The translations under genes and the position numbers were made by a program. Shown here piece by piece: positions 8,177 through 17,224 of a DNA stretch of 64,000 nt. The stretch is from an uncultured Halocynthiibacter sp. GTDB lineage: Bacteria > Pseudomonadota > Alphaproteobacteria > Rhodobacterales > Rhodobacteraceae. Every line of letters starts with the position of its first letter. Position 1 is the stretch's first letter. Where the stretch lies: assembly GCA_947503035.1 (NCBI GenBank), contig CANNCD010000002.1:62001-126000 (forward strand), in the 5' to 3' direction. Below the pieces are notes generated by a model. That model had not been told where the DNA came from. It was given only the letters and a program-made list of their open reading frames with translations, and did not search any database.

Positions 8177-8563
8177 ATGTACGATAATTTGGAAATCATG
8201 CGCATGGCGCAGTCAATGGCCGTTCACGCAAGTGCGCGCCAAGAGGCTGTTGCGCAAAATATCGCGAACGCGGACACACCTGGGTATCGGGCCCAGGATG
8301 TAACGCCATTTAACGACACTTATGAAACCACTGGGACGCATTCGATGCGCGCAACGCGCAGCGGACACTTTGGCGAAGCGACGGGAACCTCACGTTTTTC
8401 TGCGAGTCTCGTGGACGCGGATGCCGCAGAGTCTCCGAATGGAAACACGGTGTCGCTTGAAAACGAAATGGTCAAATCAAGTCAGATCAAGTCGCAGCAT
8501 GACAAGGCCTTGGCGATCTACAAGTCATCCCTCGACATACTACGCGCAAGTCTCGGCAGATAA
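8177..8563 (+). CDS. flgB: Flagellar proximal rod protein FlgB
   Basis: A 128-residue rod protein. It has the family signature EAVAQNIANADTPGYRAQDV at about residues 25-44, and a C-terminal helix that packs in the rod. FlgB assembles on the MS ring or FliE in the periplasm. The ATG at 8177 is preceded by GAGGGAGA and begins MYDNLEIMRM; an upstream TTG at 8147 would add ten residues without family support. It is first in a nine-gene block running to the fliL-like gene. Confidence 0.93.
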   Translation: MYDNLEIMRMAQSMAVHASARQEAVAQNIANADTPGYRAQDVTPFNDTYETTGTHSMRATRSGHFGEATGTSRFSASLVDADAAESPNGNTVSLENEMVKSSQIKSQHDKALAIYKSSLDILRASLGR

Positions 8564-8575
8564 GAGGAGAATAGG

Positions 8576-8968
8576 ATGAGCGATCTACTAAATTCACTTT
8601 CGATTTCGGCCAGCGGTATGAAAGCGCAGTCATCTCGGCTGCGACATGTTTCTGAAAACATCGCCAATGCTGACACCCCCGGGTATCGCCGCAAGACAGT
8701 ATCGTTCCAAGATGCCATCGAATCTGGCGAGCGAACAGGGCAAGTTCGCACCGGACCAGTTAATCTTGATAAGTCGGAACTAACCCAGATTTTCGATCCG
8801 TCACACCCGCTCGCAAATGCGGATGGGCACTACGATGGGTCGAACGTGGATTTGATTATTGAAGTCGCAGATGCCCGAGAGGCCCAGCGCAGCTACGAAG
8901 CAAACCTAAAAATGTTCGATCAAGCACGGCAAATGTCGTCAAGCCTGCTCGAGTTACTAAGAAGATAA
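8576..8968 (+). CDS. flgC: Flagellar proximal rod protein FlgC
   Basis: A 130-residue rod protein with SGMKAQSSRLRHVSENIANA and DTPGYRRK at about residues 12-40, and the C-terminal FlgC/FlgG-type helix ending EANLKMFDQARQMSSSLLEL. FlgC stacks with FlgB and FlgF in the proximal rod. The gene follows flgB after 12 bases with a ribosome-binding site AGAGGAG before the ATG. Confidence 0.95.
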   Translation: MSDLLNSLSISASGMKAQSSRLRHVSENIANADTPGYRRKTVSFQDAIESGERTGQVRTGPVNLDKSELTQIFDPSHPLANADGHYDGSNVDLIIEVADAREAQRSYEANLKMFDQARQMSSSLLELLRR

Positions 8969-8986
8969 TTAAGGAGTATTTCCAGA

Positions 8987-9277
8987 ATGGATACGCAATC
9001 AACAATAGCGGCTCAGGCCTATGCAGCTGTACGCCCTGCTACCGCAGCAACCCCTTCGCAGGGAGACCTGTCATCATCGGTCGCAGACGTAGCCACCGAC
9101 TTTGCAGCGACATTGCAATCGGCCGAAATGACGGCGCAGGGCGCAATGCAAGGCGACGCAGATTCTCACTCACTTGTTCATGCCCTTGCTCAAAGTCAGC
9201 TTGCAGTGGAAACCGTGGTAACCGTGCGCGACAAGGTCGTTGAAGCATATCAAGAAATCTTGCGAATGCCCGTCTAA
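8987..9277 (+). CDS. fliE: MS ring-rod junction protein FliE
   Basis: A 96-residue small helical protein. The C-terminal half, HALAQSQLAVETVVTVRDKV then AYQEILRMPV, matches the conserved FliE core. FliE connects the MS ring and export gate (FliP/FliR) to the first rod protein FlgB. It lies between flgC and fliQ, with its stop immediately followed by the fliQ ATG. Confidence 0.92.
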   Translation: MDTQSTIAAQAYAAVRPATAATPSQGDLSSSVADVATDFAATLQSAEMTAQGAMQGDADSHSLVHALAQSQLAVETVVTVRDKVVEAYQEILRMPV

Positions 9278-9544
9278 ATGAACGAGCTCATCTTCTATGA
9301 CACCCTACGCCAAGGCCTATGGGTTGCTGCGGTAATCGCGACACCGATTCTCGTGGTCGCACTCTTGGTTGGGATTGCCATCGGCCTATTCCAAGCTTTG
9401 ACGTCGATACAAGAGATGACGCTCACTTTCGTCCCGAAACTCGCCGCAATCATCGGTGTGTTTTGGATCACCATGGCTTTCATGACCGAAACGCTCGTCG
9501 GATTTTTTCAAGACGGTATCGTGCCACTTATCGCCGGAGGTTAA
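9278..9544 (+). CDS. fliQ: Flagellar export gate protein FliQ
   Basis: An 88-residue inner-membrane protein with two hydrophobic hairpin segments (about 15-38 and 50-72). The first carries the family signature TPILVVALLVGIAIGLFQAL, followed by TSIQEMTLTFVPK. FliQ forms part of the FliP5-FliQ4-FliR1 export channel in the MS ring centre. Its start directly abuts the fliE stop. FliR and FliP are encoded in other blocks of the same cluster. Confidence 0.96.
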   Translation: MNELIFYDTLRQGLWVAAVIATPILVVALLVGIAIGLFQALTSIQEMTLTFVPKLAAIIGVFWITMAFMTETLVGFFQDGIVPLIAGG

Positions 9545-9546
9545 CT

Positions 9547-10263
9547 TTGGAAAATACTAGCTACACAACCCTGTCTCGACAATCTGGTCTCATGCAGGAA
9601 ATGCAAAGCGTCGCAAATAACATCGCGAACGCCGCGACGACAGGCTATCGAAAAGAAGGCATTATTTTCTCCGAGTACGTACAGGACGTCGGCAATAACG
9701 ACCCGTCTCTGTCCATGGCTCGCGCGAGTATCCGGAACCTAGACGACAGCCAAGGTGCGCTTGCATCGACTGGGGGAACTTTCGATTTCGCGATCGAAGG
9801 CGACGGGTACTTTATGGTCGAAACTCCGAACGGGCCAAATTTAACCCGCGCAGGGTCATTTACACCCAACGAACAAGGCGACCTCGTTACCTTTGATGGC
9901 TATCCCGTTTTGGACGCCGGCGGTGCACCGATTTTTATTCCTACCGATGTAGGTCAAATTGGTGTCGCATCCGATGGAACGATTAGCGCCGAAGGCACCG
10001 CAATATCGCAGATTGGTATCTTTCAGCCAAACGACACAACCAAGGTGTCCAGAACCGGCTCGACCCTGTTTGATCCCGGTGGTGACGTCACACCCGTCGA
10101 AAACCCTGTGGTCGTCCAAGGTTTCGTCGAAAAATCCAATGTCAATCCAGTGTCAGAGATCGCCCGAATGATCGAGGTTCAGCGCGCTTATGAATTCGGC
10201 CAATCGTTCCTCGAGAAAGAGGATGAACGCCTACGTGGTCTAATGCAGACCCTCGGTAAGTAA
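9547..10263 (+). CDS. flgF: Flagellar proximal rod protein FlgF
   Basis: A 238-residue rod protein. It begins with MENTSYTTLSRQSGLMQEMQ and continues with the flagellar rod signature NNIANAATTGYRKEG, and ends with the FlgE/F/G C-terminal helix (ARMIEVQRAYEFGQSFLEKE). The start is a TTG at 9547, 6 bases after GGAGG and 3 bases after the fliQ stop. A longer reading from 9319 would overlap almost all of fliQ and lacks family similarity there. TTG starts are unusual and could keep expression low relative to flgG. Confidence 0.92.
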   Translation: MENTSYTTLSRQSGLMQEMQSVANNIANAATTGYRKEGIIFSEYVQDVGNNDPSLSMARASIRNLDDSQGALASTGGTFDFAIEGDGYFMVETPNGPNLTRAGSFTPNEQGDLVTFDGYPVLDAGGAPIFIPTDVGQIGVASDGTISAEGTAISQIGIFQPNDTTKVSRTGSTLFDPGGDVTPVENPVVVQGFVEKSNVNPVSEIARMIEVQRAYEFGQSFLEKEDERLRGLMQTLGK

Positions 10264-10281
10264 CACAATAGGAGTAAAGTA

Positions 10282-11067
10282 ATGAGAGCATTGAGTATTG
10301 CCGCAACCGGCATGAGCGCCCAACAGATGCGCGTCGAAACTATTTCTAACAACTTGGCCAATATGAACACGACCGGATACAATGCCCGTCGCGCCGAATT
10401 CGCGGACCTTCACTACCAGCAGGCGAGCCGCCCTGGCACCGTCAACGCTTCGGACGGCACATTGCTTCCTACTGGGGTGCAGCTGGGGCTTGGAGTCCGT
10501 GCAACCTCTGTATCTGTAGAGATCCAACAAGGGGCGCTTGAACAAACTGGCGGCGACCTTGATCTAGCCATCGAAGGTAGCGGCTTCTTAGAGGTTACCC
10601 TGCCCTCGGGCACGGCCGCATACACCCGAGATGGCGGTCTCAAACGGTCAGCAGAAGGGCTCATCGTGAGTTCAGATGGTTATGCCGTTGCTCCGGAAAT
10701 TACGATACCCGACGACACAAAATCCATCGCGATCAATTCTGAAGGCGAAGTTTATGCCTACTTTGATGACGCAGTCGAGCCCGAGCTTCTTGGGCAAATC
10801 ACCTTGGCAAGCTTCTCAAACACCAAAGGTCTCGAGGCGATCGGATCAAACCTCTTCTTAGAAACGGGCGCCTCGGGCAATGCTACTGTTGGTACCCCAG
10901 GTGAAGACGGTCTCGGCACATTGCGCCAAGGATATTTGGAAAGCTCGTCCGTCGATGCTGTTAGAGAGGTTACCGAACTTATCGAGGCACAGCGCGGCTA
11001 TGAGTTGAATGCCAAGGTAATTACCGCCGCCGACCAGATGCTCAGCGCGACGTCGCAAATCCGATGA
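10282..11067 (+). CDS. flgG: Flagellar distal rod protein FlgG
   Basis: A 261-residue protein. RALSIAATGMSAQQMRVETI and NNLANMNTTGYNARRAEF form the N-terminal signature at about residues 2-45, and the C-terminal helix (EVTELIEAQRGYELNAKVIT) is typical of FlgG. FlgG builds the distal rod across the peptidoglycan. AGGAG precedes the ATG. The 3' end overlaps flgA by 4 bases. Confidence 0.96.
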   Translation: MRALSIAATGMSAQQMRVETISNNLANMNTTGYNARRAEFADLHYQQASRPGTVNASDGTLLPTGVQLGLGVRATSVSVEIQQGALEQTGGDLDLAIEGSGFLEVTLPSGTAAYTRDGGLKRSAEGLIVSSDGYAVAPEITIPDDTKSIAINSEGEVYAYFDDAVEPELLGQITLASFSNTKGLEAIGSNLFLETGASGNATVGTPGEDGLGTLRQGYLESSSVDAVREVTELIEAQRGYELNAKVITAADQMLSATSQIR

Positions 11068-11486
11068 AATCACTAACGATATCCTTTGTTGCGCTGACAC
11101 TTTTGGCCAGCGCGGCCTTCGCGGACGTATTGGTTCCAGCTCGCACGATACGTGCGAAATCGATTATCATGTACGAAGATCTAGTGATGAAACCTACAAC
11201 GGCCGCAGGTGCGATAACATCGTACGAGATGCTCGTGGGGAAGGAAGCGAAAGTGGCGCTCTACGCTGGACGCCCGATCCGAGCACAGGACATTGGCCCC
11301 CCGGCAATTGTTGATCGAAACCAAATTGTGAAGATTGTCTACGTTGGCCCCGTGTTGACGATTGCCACAGAGGGAAGAGCTTTGGATCGCGCAGCAGTAG
11401 GAGAACGCATCCGCGTTATGAACCTATCGTCAAAAACGACGATTTTCGGAACAATCTCACCAGACGGCTCAGTCATCATAGATTAG
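11064..11486 (+). CDS. flgA: P-ring assembly chaperone FlgA
   Basis: A 140-residue secreted protein with a cleavable signal peptide (residues 1 to ~20, ending in SAAFA) and a SAF-type domain (VPARTIRAKSIIMYEDLVMK then GRPIRAQDIGPPAIVDRNQ). It is shorter than enterobacterial FlgA, as is common in alphaproteobacteria. FlgA assists FlgI polymerisation into the P-ring in the periplasm; flgI is not in this window. It is translationally coupled to flgG by a 4-base overlap. Confidence 0.88.
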   Translation: MKSLTISFVALTLLASAAFADVLVPARTIRAKSIIMYEDLVMKPTTAAGAITSYEMLVGKEAKVALYAGRPIRAQDIGPPAIVDRNQIVKIVYVGPVLTIATEGRALDRAAVGERIRVMNLSSKTTIFGTISPDGSVIID

Positions 11487-11497
11487 AAAGCCAGAAA

Positions 11498-12235
11498 ATG
11501 AACATCAAGATCCCCCCCTTCATCTTGCTGAGTACGCTTTTGTATTTTCCGGCGTGTGAACGTGTACAGAATATTGGGAAAGTACCAGAGCTCACCACGG
11601 CCGTCGGAGGTGATGAGTATTACGCGCTCATCTCACCCGATCTTCCCCAAACCATTGAGAGAAGCCGGCCTGTGGACCAGGCATCGCTGTGGAGCAAAAA
11701 TAGAGATTCTCTTCTTGGGGATCGACGCGCGAGTGCACGGGGTGACATCCTTACGGTACTTATCGAGATTGATGACAGCGCAGAATTTTCAAACACCTCA
11801 AACCGATCCCGTTCTGGTAGCGATAGCGTCGGAATCACCGACTTATTCGGCATTCCCCAGCGCATAAACGAGGACCTTCCAGAAGGCGCCAGCCTGGACA
11901 GCGCCATTTCGACCTCCGGTACGAGCAGCTCGACCGGAACAGGTTCTGTGCGTAGAGGAGAAAAACTTACGTTGAGTGTTGCAGCAACGATCGTGGACGT
12001 TCTGCAAAATGGGGTGCTCTCGATCCAAGGGACGCAAGAAGTCCGCGTAAACTACGAGATTCGGGAGCTGATTATTACTGGCTACGTCCGCCCTGAGGAC
12101 ATTTCTCGCCAGAACCAAATCACATATGAAAAAATCGCATCCGCACGGATTTCGTACGGTGGGCGCGGTCAAATTAGTGACGTTCAGCAACCCCGTTACG
12201 GTCAGCAGATCGTCGATATTATTTCTCCATTCTAG
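11498..12235 (+). CDS. flgH: Flagellar L-ring lipoprotein FlgH
   Basis: A 245-residue lipoprotein. The signal peptide ends in a lipobox-like FPAC with Cys20. The mature protein has the FlgH features SLWSKNRDSLLGDRRASARG and GDILTVLIEI, and a C-terminal stretch YVRPEDISRQNQITYEKIA near residues 198-216. FlgH forms the outer-membrane L-ring bushing. It follows flgA after 11 bases and precedes a fliL-like gene. Confidence 0.95.
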   Translation: MNIKIPPFILLSTLLYFPACERVQNIGKVPELTTAVGGDEYYALISPDLPQTIERSRPVDQASLWSKNRDSLLGDRRASARGDILTVLIEIDDSAEFSNTSNRSRSGSDSVGITDLFGIPQRINEDLPEGASLDSAISTSGTSSSTGTGSVRRGEKLTLSVAATIVDVLQNGVLSIQGTQEVRVNYEIRELIITGYVRPEDISRQNQITYEKIASARISYGGRGQISDVQQPRYGQQIVDIISPF

Positions 12236-12244
12236 AGGCATTCC

Positions 12245-12766
12245 ATGGGAAAACTATTACCAATTATCTTAGCCCTCGTCGGTGTCGGTGCAGGCGTCGG
12301 TGCAGGTGTCGTGTTGAAGCCCGAACCCGAAATTGTTGAAGCAGCGGTCGAATGTATGCCAATCGATGGTGAGATGCATGCTGAGAAAGCTGAGATGCCT
12401 CCAGCTCCGGAAGAAGACGTTACCGATGACGAAGGATTACCGACCCACGACTACGTTAAGCTGAACAACCAATTTATCGTTCCGGTGGTCGCGGACGAAC
12501 ATGTTTCATCGCTTATTGTGATGTCGTTAAGTCTAGAGGTTGCGTTGGGGCGCGCAGAAACGGTCTATGCGATTGAACCCAAGCTGAGAAACATCTTCCT
12601 TCAGGTCATGTTCGACCATGCAAACATGGGGGGGTTCGATGGTGCGTTTACTTCGAGCAACAAAATGACCCTACTTCGCAACGCACTTCTAGAGGCTGCA
12701 CACAAGGCGCTTGGCAGCGATGTGAATGATGTACTGATAGTCGATGTCGTCAGGCAAGATGTTTAG
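12245..12766 (+). CDS. FliL-like flagellar membrane protein (second copy)
   Basis: A 173-residue protein with one N-terminal transmembrane segment (residues 4-23, Gly/Val-rich), an acidic Pro/Glu linker (about 28-62), and a periplasmic domain resembling FliL (VKLNNQFIVPVVADEHVSSL, then SLSLEV and KLRNIFLQVMFDHANMGGF). FliL proteins surround stators and modulate torque. The 167-residue gene at 21060-21563 is the canonical copy next to the motor genes, whereas this one closes the rod/ring operon. It ends 6 bases from the 3' end of the convergent coiled-coil gene. Confidence 0.7.
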   Translation: MGKLLPIILALVGVGAGVGAGVVLKPEPEIVEAAVECMPIDGEMHAEKAEMPPAPEEDVTDDEGLPTHDYVKLNNQFIVPVVADEHVSSLIVMSLSLEVALGRAETVYAIEPKLRNIFLQVMFDHANMGGFDGAFTSSNKMTLLRNALLEAAHKALGSDVNDVLIVDVVRQDV

Positions 12767-12772
12767 ATAGTC

Positions 12773-13123
12773 CTAGAATTTTAATTTCTTGATTGAAGCT
12801 GAAAGAGCCTCGTCACGCCCGAAAGCGCGTGACGCTTTTTTCTTTTGAGTTTCTATTTTGGCGCGGACCTTAGATCTGTCGCGATTGATTTCAGCGATCT
12901 GACGCGCCTTCCAGGCGCTGACAGTATGTGCACGAATTTCATGGGCGACCGACAAACGATCTGTTGCTCCTCCTAAGAGGACAAAACCAATGTCTTCGGC
13001 TTTGAGTTCACGTAGTTTCGATTGCAGCTCTTCGTCCTGTCTTGACAACTCATTCAGCTTCGCGAGCTCGGCCTCGCGCGCAATCTGTGTCAGCTTTTTC
13101 AACTCTTCTAATTTTTTCTTCAT
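12773..13123 (-). CDS. Small coiled-coil protein after flhB, possible FliJ counterpart
   Basis: A 116-residue, highly charged (Lys/Glu/Arg), almost wholly helical protein: residues 1-45 (KKLEELKKLTQIAREAEL...) and 70-116 look like two coiled-coil helices joined around a short GGATDR turn. No signal or membrane segment. It overlaps the flhB stop by 4 bases as last gene of flhA-fliR-flhB. FliJ, the export-ATPase stalk, is an antiparallel coiled coil of ~110-150 residues, and no other FliJ candidate occurs in the cluster. The assignment is inferred from shape and position; FliJ sequences diverge too far to recognise by eye. Confidence 0.5.
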   Translation of the reverse strand: MKKKLEELKKLTQIAREAELAKLNELSRQDEELQSKLRELKAEDIGFVLLGGATDRLSVAHEIRAHTVSAWKARQIAEINRDRSKVRAKIETQKKKASRAFGRDEALSASIKKLKF

Positions 13124-14208
13124 CGACTTGGTATCCTTATTGATTTGGCTCGGATTTCCTCTGAAAACCGTATCGCTGCGGCGACCGCTCTGTACAAATC
13201 AGGCGGCACCTCGTCCCCAACTTCCACCGACGCATACAATGCACGTGACGTTGGCGGGTCACTGTGAATGGGGACAGCGTTTTCATTCGCAATCTCCCTA
13301 ATTTTATGCGCTACCTCGTCGACCCCTTTGGCAACACAGGTTGGGGCACTTCCCTGATCACGACTCCACGTCAGAACCACGGCATAGTGGGTCGGGTTAA
13401 CAATCACCACATCGGCATCTGGGATCGCGGACATCATTGAATTCATAGCGATATCATAGCCCTTTTGGCGCCGCTGCTGTTTGGCATGCGGATCACCCTC
13501 GGAGCTCTTGTGCTCATCTTTGAGGTCTTGCATAGACATCCGGTTTTTGCGGATATGTTCTTGAGTTTGCCACATAAAATCCACGCCGCCCAAGACGAGT
13601 GAAATACCAAATACAATAGACAAAAATTGGATACTAAGAACCGCGAGCATACGCCCCGCCATCGCAGGGCTTGCCGACAGGGAACCGATGATCTCTGGTA
13701 GCTTGTAGGACAAAAATAACGCGAGAACCGCCGAATAAATCAACAATTTGGACATGCTTTTGACGAATTCAAAAAGCCCACTTCGACCGAACTTATTCTT
13801 CGCGTTGGATACAACCGATATTCGAGATAGCTTTGGTGTAATTTTGTCAGGCGCAAAAACAATCGACCGAGTGGAAACGAGCAATACAATTACCACCGCA
13901 CCAGGCAAAACAAATATGGGGATGAGCGACTTTGCTAGTTCGACCAGAAACCCGCCCGCTACGGAGGTTCCGCTTTCCGCAAAAACCAAATCTGAAAGAA
14001 CATCTGGACGATCAAGCATGCTCATAGTGAGCCCACCAAACGTCGCAACAACCTGTGCACCAAATCCAACAATGGCAACAAGGAAACCCGCGTACATTCC
14101 GGCTGTGGTTAGATCTTGGGAACGGGGAATCTCGCCCTTTTTGCGCGCATCATCAAGCTTCTTTTGACTGGGGGCGTGCTCCTTTTCTTGGTCGTTATCC
14201 TCGCTCAC
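13120..14208 (-). CDS. flhB: Flagellar export switch protein FlhB
   Basis: A 362-residue membrane protein. The N-terminus EKEHAPSQKKLDDARKKGE is the typical FlhB entry, followed by four transmembrane segments and a cytoplasmic domain with the autocleavage motif NPTH (in VIVNPTHYAVVL, about residue 272). Cleavage there, helped by FliK, switches export from hook to filament substrates. The start is the GTG at 14208, overlapping the fliR stop by 4 bases (GTGA). A longer reading upstream adds 17 residues that are only fliR in another frame. Confidence 0.95.
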   Translation of the reverse strand: MSEDNDQEKEHAPSQKKLDDARKKGEIPRSQDLTTAGMYAGFLVAIVGFGAQVVATFGGLTMSMLDRPDVLSDLVFAESGTSVAGGFLVELAKSLIPIFVLPGAVVIVLLVSTRSIVFAPDKITPKLSRISVVSNAKNKFGRSGLFEFVKSMSKLLIYSAVLALFLSYKLPEIIGSLSASPAMAGRMLAVLSIQFLSIVFGISLVLGGVDFMWQTQEHIRKNRMSMQDLKDEHKSSEGDPHAKQQRRQKGYDIAMNSMMSAIPDADVVIVNPTHYAVVLTWSRDQGSAPTCVAKGVDEVAHKIREIANENAVPIHSDPPTSRALYASVEVGDEVPPDLYRAVAAAIRFSEEIRAKSIRIPSR

Positions 14209-14981
14209 GGAACTGCACCGAGCGGAGAACTCAGGAACACAGAAAATGCGTCCCACCACAGAGCAAGCATCACCGGCATCGCAACAATCATCAGGATGAT
14301 CGAGCCCAGTGTTATTGCAGGCGCACCAACCATCGACACCATCAGTTGTGGCATCGCCTTATTAATGATGCCCAGTGCGACATTGTACACAAATGCCGCG
14401 ATGATGAAGGGTGCCGCCAGAGAAAAACCCAATGAAAATGCATGCGCAGCCCGCGTAACACCCCATTCACTGATCCAGCCAGAGTAAACTCCACCTACGG
14501 GCAGGAAATCATAGGATATAACAATGCACATCGCGATCTTCGTATGAAGACCCGCCATAGCTGCGAGCGCGAGGCCACCGTAAACAAGAAGGTGCCCAAC
14601 AGCCGGTTGGGGATCCATCCCCGCACTTCCGAAAATTTGCGCCAATGAGGTGGACTGCGCGGCAATCGTGCCTGCGATCTGCAACGCAAAAATAAACATG
14701 CGAAGAGATATGCCGAGCACGAGCCCCGCGACCACTTCAAAAATCAAATAGTATGATAGGGCCCCGTGCTCGACCACATAGCGCGATATATTAGGCTCAA
14801 CTATTGGCAGGATAATCGCAGCGAAGGCTATGGTCAAAACAAGCCGCACGCGCGCAGGGATGACCTGCTCGCCGAAACCAGGCATTATCGCCATTATCGC
14901 GCCCACGCGCAGGAATACCGCCAGCGTTGCTGGCGACCACGCCTGCGCCGTTTCGAATATTGCCAACCAGAGTTCATTCAT
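14205..14981 (-). CDS. fliR: Flagellar export gate protein FliR
   Basis: A 258-residue integral membrane protein with about six hydrophobic segments. Characteristic pieces are the N-terminal AVFLRVGAIMAIMPGFGE, then VRLVLTIAFAAIILP, and SLAAPFIIAAFVYNVALGII near residues 188-207. FliR joins FliP and FliQ in the export channel. It is translationally coupled both to flhA upstream (4-base overlap) and to flhB downstream (4-base overlap). Confidence 0.96.
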   Translation of the reverse strand: MNELWLAIFETAQAWSPATLAVFLRVGAIMAIMPGFGEQVIPARVRLVLTIAFAAIILPIVEPNISRYVVEHGALSYYLIFEVVAGLVLGISLRMFIFALQIAGTIAAQSTSLAQIFGSAGMDPQPAVGHLLVYGGLALAAMAGLHTKIAMCIVISYDFLPVGGVYSGWISEWGVTRAAHAFSLGFSLAAPFIIAAFVYNVALGIINKAMPQLMVSMVGAPAITLGSIILMIVAMPVMLALWWDAFSVFLSSPLGAVP

Positions 14982-17071
14982 GCAGGGACCAGCCCTACAA
15001 GCGATGGACGCGCATCAAGGCCAATTTCGTCGAACGACAATACCGGGTTTTGCAAACCTTTAGCGGCAAGGACAGTCCGCACAAATCTTCGACGCTGCTT
15101 AGAGGTCACCACGGCTGGGTAAACCCCGGTCTCCCCAGCAGCAAGGACCTTTTCAGCGACTCCAGCGGCGAGCTGTCCGAATTGTTCAGCTGGCAAAGCA
15201 ACATCGACATTTCCACGGTCAGCTTCCAATTGATATTTGGTAAAGATCTGCTCCCATTCTGGGGCAAGTTGCACAAGTGGAATGGTGCCATCCTCACGAC
15301 GAAGCTCCGCAACCAACTGAAAGCCCAGCCGTTGACGCACATGCTCACAGATTTGTTCTGGTGAACTATGCGGTGTTCGAACTTCTGATATTGCCTCGAG
15401 TACGAGCGCCAAGTTCCGAATTGAAACTCGCTCATCAAGAAGCAGTCTAAGGACGGAAAGCAAGACTTCTGTCGGGACTTTATCCGGTATCAACTCCGCA
15501 AGCGTCTTCCTATTTTCTTCTGCTTTATTTGCGTCGCTGAGGTTTACAAATTCGTCCAAGATTCTACGCAACGCTTTAAGAGTGAGCAGTCGAGAGAAAT
15601 TTCTCTTTATGATTTCAAGCAAGTGAGTTGCCAAAACTTCTGCTGGAAGCACTACTGTTGTTCCTCGCACCGCGGTTTCTTCATGTGCGGCCTGTGGAAT
15701 CCAGCGGGCTGGCGCGCCATAGACAGGTTCACTGACGTCTTCGCCTTGCGGAAGGCTGTTTTCACCCTCAGATCGAATGGCCAGCACCTGATCAGGGAAC
15801 AGGGTATCACGAACCTGCTCGACACCTTGAATTCTGATTACGTAGGTGCCGGGCAGTAGGGCAGCGTCATCAGTTAACCGGATTTCTGGAAGTACCAACC
15901 CAAATACAGTTGCTACATGATTGCGCATGTTCTCGATACGAGCATCGAGACCTGTCGCTGGATCGAGAACCATATTGACCAAGTTTGGAGCGAACTCGAC
16001 GTGGATGTCGTCCAGATCCAAGATATCACCCATGGGTGTTTTAGTTTCCGGCACAACCTCGTTGGTCTTAGCAATCTGTGCTTGTGCGCGCTCTTTCTGA
16101 TTGCGTTGATGAATTGTGAAGGCACATGCTCCCAGAACAATGGCCCCTCCAATAAACGGAATGAACGGCAACCCAGGAACCAAAGCGAACAGCCCCATCA
16201 ATGCCCCGACTGTCCCTATCGCTTCTGGGTGCTTTCCGAGTTGCGCCGCAAGTGCCGCGTCTGCCGTGCCCGATGCCCCTCCTCGTGAGAGTAGAAGAGC
16301 CGCGGCAATTGAAATGATAACAGCCGGAATTTGCGAAACCAATCCGTCTCCAACCGTCAAAATAGAATATGTTTCAAAAGCTTGGCCGAAGGGCATACCA
16401 TGGACGGCAACCCCCATGAGAAGACCCACAACCAAATTCAAAAGCGTTATCAACAGTCCGGCAACGGCATCCCCTTTTACAAACTTTGATGCCCCGTCGA
16501 GAGAACCAAAAAATGTAGTTTCTGCTTGCTCAATTTCGCGCCTGCTCTTGGCTTCCGCATGATCAATGGCGCCTGCCGACATATCCCCGTCGATTGCAAG
16601 CTGCTTGCCCGGCATCGCATCCAATGCGAAACGTGCACCGACCTCGGCCATCCGACCTGCACCCTTGGTGATCACGATGAAGTTGACAATAATGAGAACG
16701 CAAAACACTACGAGACCAAGTAGAACATTCCCGCGCATCACGAACATCGCAAAGCCCTCAATCACCCCGCCTGCAGCATTCGTCCCCGTATGACCATCCC
16801 CGATGATTAGTTTGGTAGAAGACACATTTAGAGACAGCCGCAACATAAGAGAGGCTAAGAGAACGGTAGGGAACACCGAGAAATCCAAAGGCCTCTCAAT
16901 GAACAGCGTGACAGTAAACATTAAGATGGCGAGAGCAAACGAAGCAGCCAAGCCTACATCTAAGACCCAAGATGGCATGGGTAGAACCATCATGACGATC
17001 ACGGCCAGCAAACCCATAGCCAACAACACTGTCGGACCTACAGGCGAAACAGATTTATTCACGACCATCAT
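14978..17071 (-). CDS. flhA: Flagellar export gate protein FlhA
   Basis: A 697-residue protein. The N-terminal ~320 residues have eight membrane segments with the FHIPEP-family signature region (RMAEVGARFALDAMPGKQLA, IDGDMSAGAI). The C-terminal cytoplasmic domain (about 340-690) forms the nonameric ring that docks export chaperones. It is the first gene of flhA-fliR-flhB-coiled coil, and a CtrA-like box lies about 107 bases before its ATG. Length is normal for the family. Confidence 0.97.
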   Translation of the reverse strand: MMVVNKSVSPVGPTVLLAMGLLAVIVMMVLPMPSWVLDVGLAASFALAILMFTVTLFIERPLDFSVFPTVLLASLMLRLSLNVSSTKLIIGDGHTGTNAAGGVIEGFAMFVMRGNVLLGLVVFCVLIIVNFIVITKGAGRMAEVGARFALDAMPGKQLAIDGDMSAGAIDHAEAKSRREIEQAETTFFGSLDGASKFVKGDAVAGLLITLLNLVVGLLMGVAVHGMPFGQAFETYSILTVGDGLVSQIPAVIISIAAALLLSRGGASGTADAALAAQLGKHPEAIGTVGALMGLFALVPGLPFIPFIGGAIVLGACAFTIHQRNQKERAQAQIAKTNEVVPETKTPMGDILDLDDIHVEFAPNLVNMVLDPATGLDARIENMRNHVATVFGLVLPEIRLTDDAALLPGTYVIRIQGVEQVRDTLFPDQVLAIRSEGENSLPQGEDVSEPVYGAPARWIPQAAHEETAVRGTTVVLPAEVLATHLLEIIKRNFSRLLTLKALRRILDEFVNLSDANKAEENRKTLAELIPDKVPTEVLLSVLRLLLDERVSIRNLALVLEAISEVRTPHSSPEQICEHVRQRLGFQLVAELRREDGTIPLVQLAPEWEQIFTKYQLEADRGNVDVALPAEQFGQLAAGVAEKVLAAGETGVYPAVVTSKQRRRFVRTVLAAKGLQNPVLSFDEIGLDARPSLVGLVPA

Positions 17072-17176
17072 AGCACCCCGCGACCTGTTTGCTCACATAG
17101 GGGATATGTTTATCCACTCTTTGACAGGCTGAATGCGCGATATCACATGCACTCGAAAACTTCATAGGTCACCCAA

Positions 17177-17192
17177 GTTAGTTAAACTTTAA
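17177..17192 (-). promoter_or_regulatory. CtrA-like box upstream of flhA
   Basis: On the minus strand it reads TTAA-AGTTTAA-CTAAC, eight of nine matches to TTAA-N7-TTAAC. It lies in the 153-base gap between the stop of the large secreted protein gene and the flhA start, and would give the export-gate genes their own promoter. Confidence 0.5.
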
Positions 17193-17224
17193 TCCAACTT
17201 TGACCGAAATCTATTTACAAACGA

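Noticed and set aside
9319-9546. N-terminal extension of flgF
   Set aside because: It would overlap fliQ almost completely, and FlgF similarity and the GGAGG site begin at the TTG at 9547.
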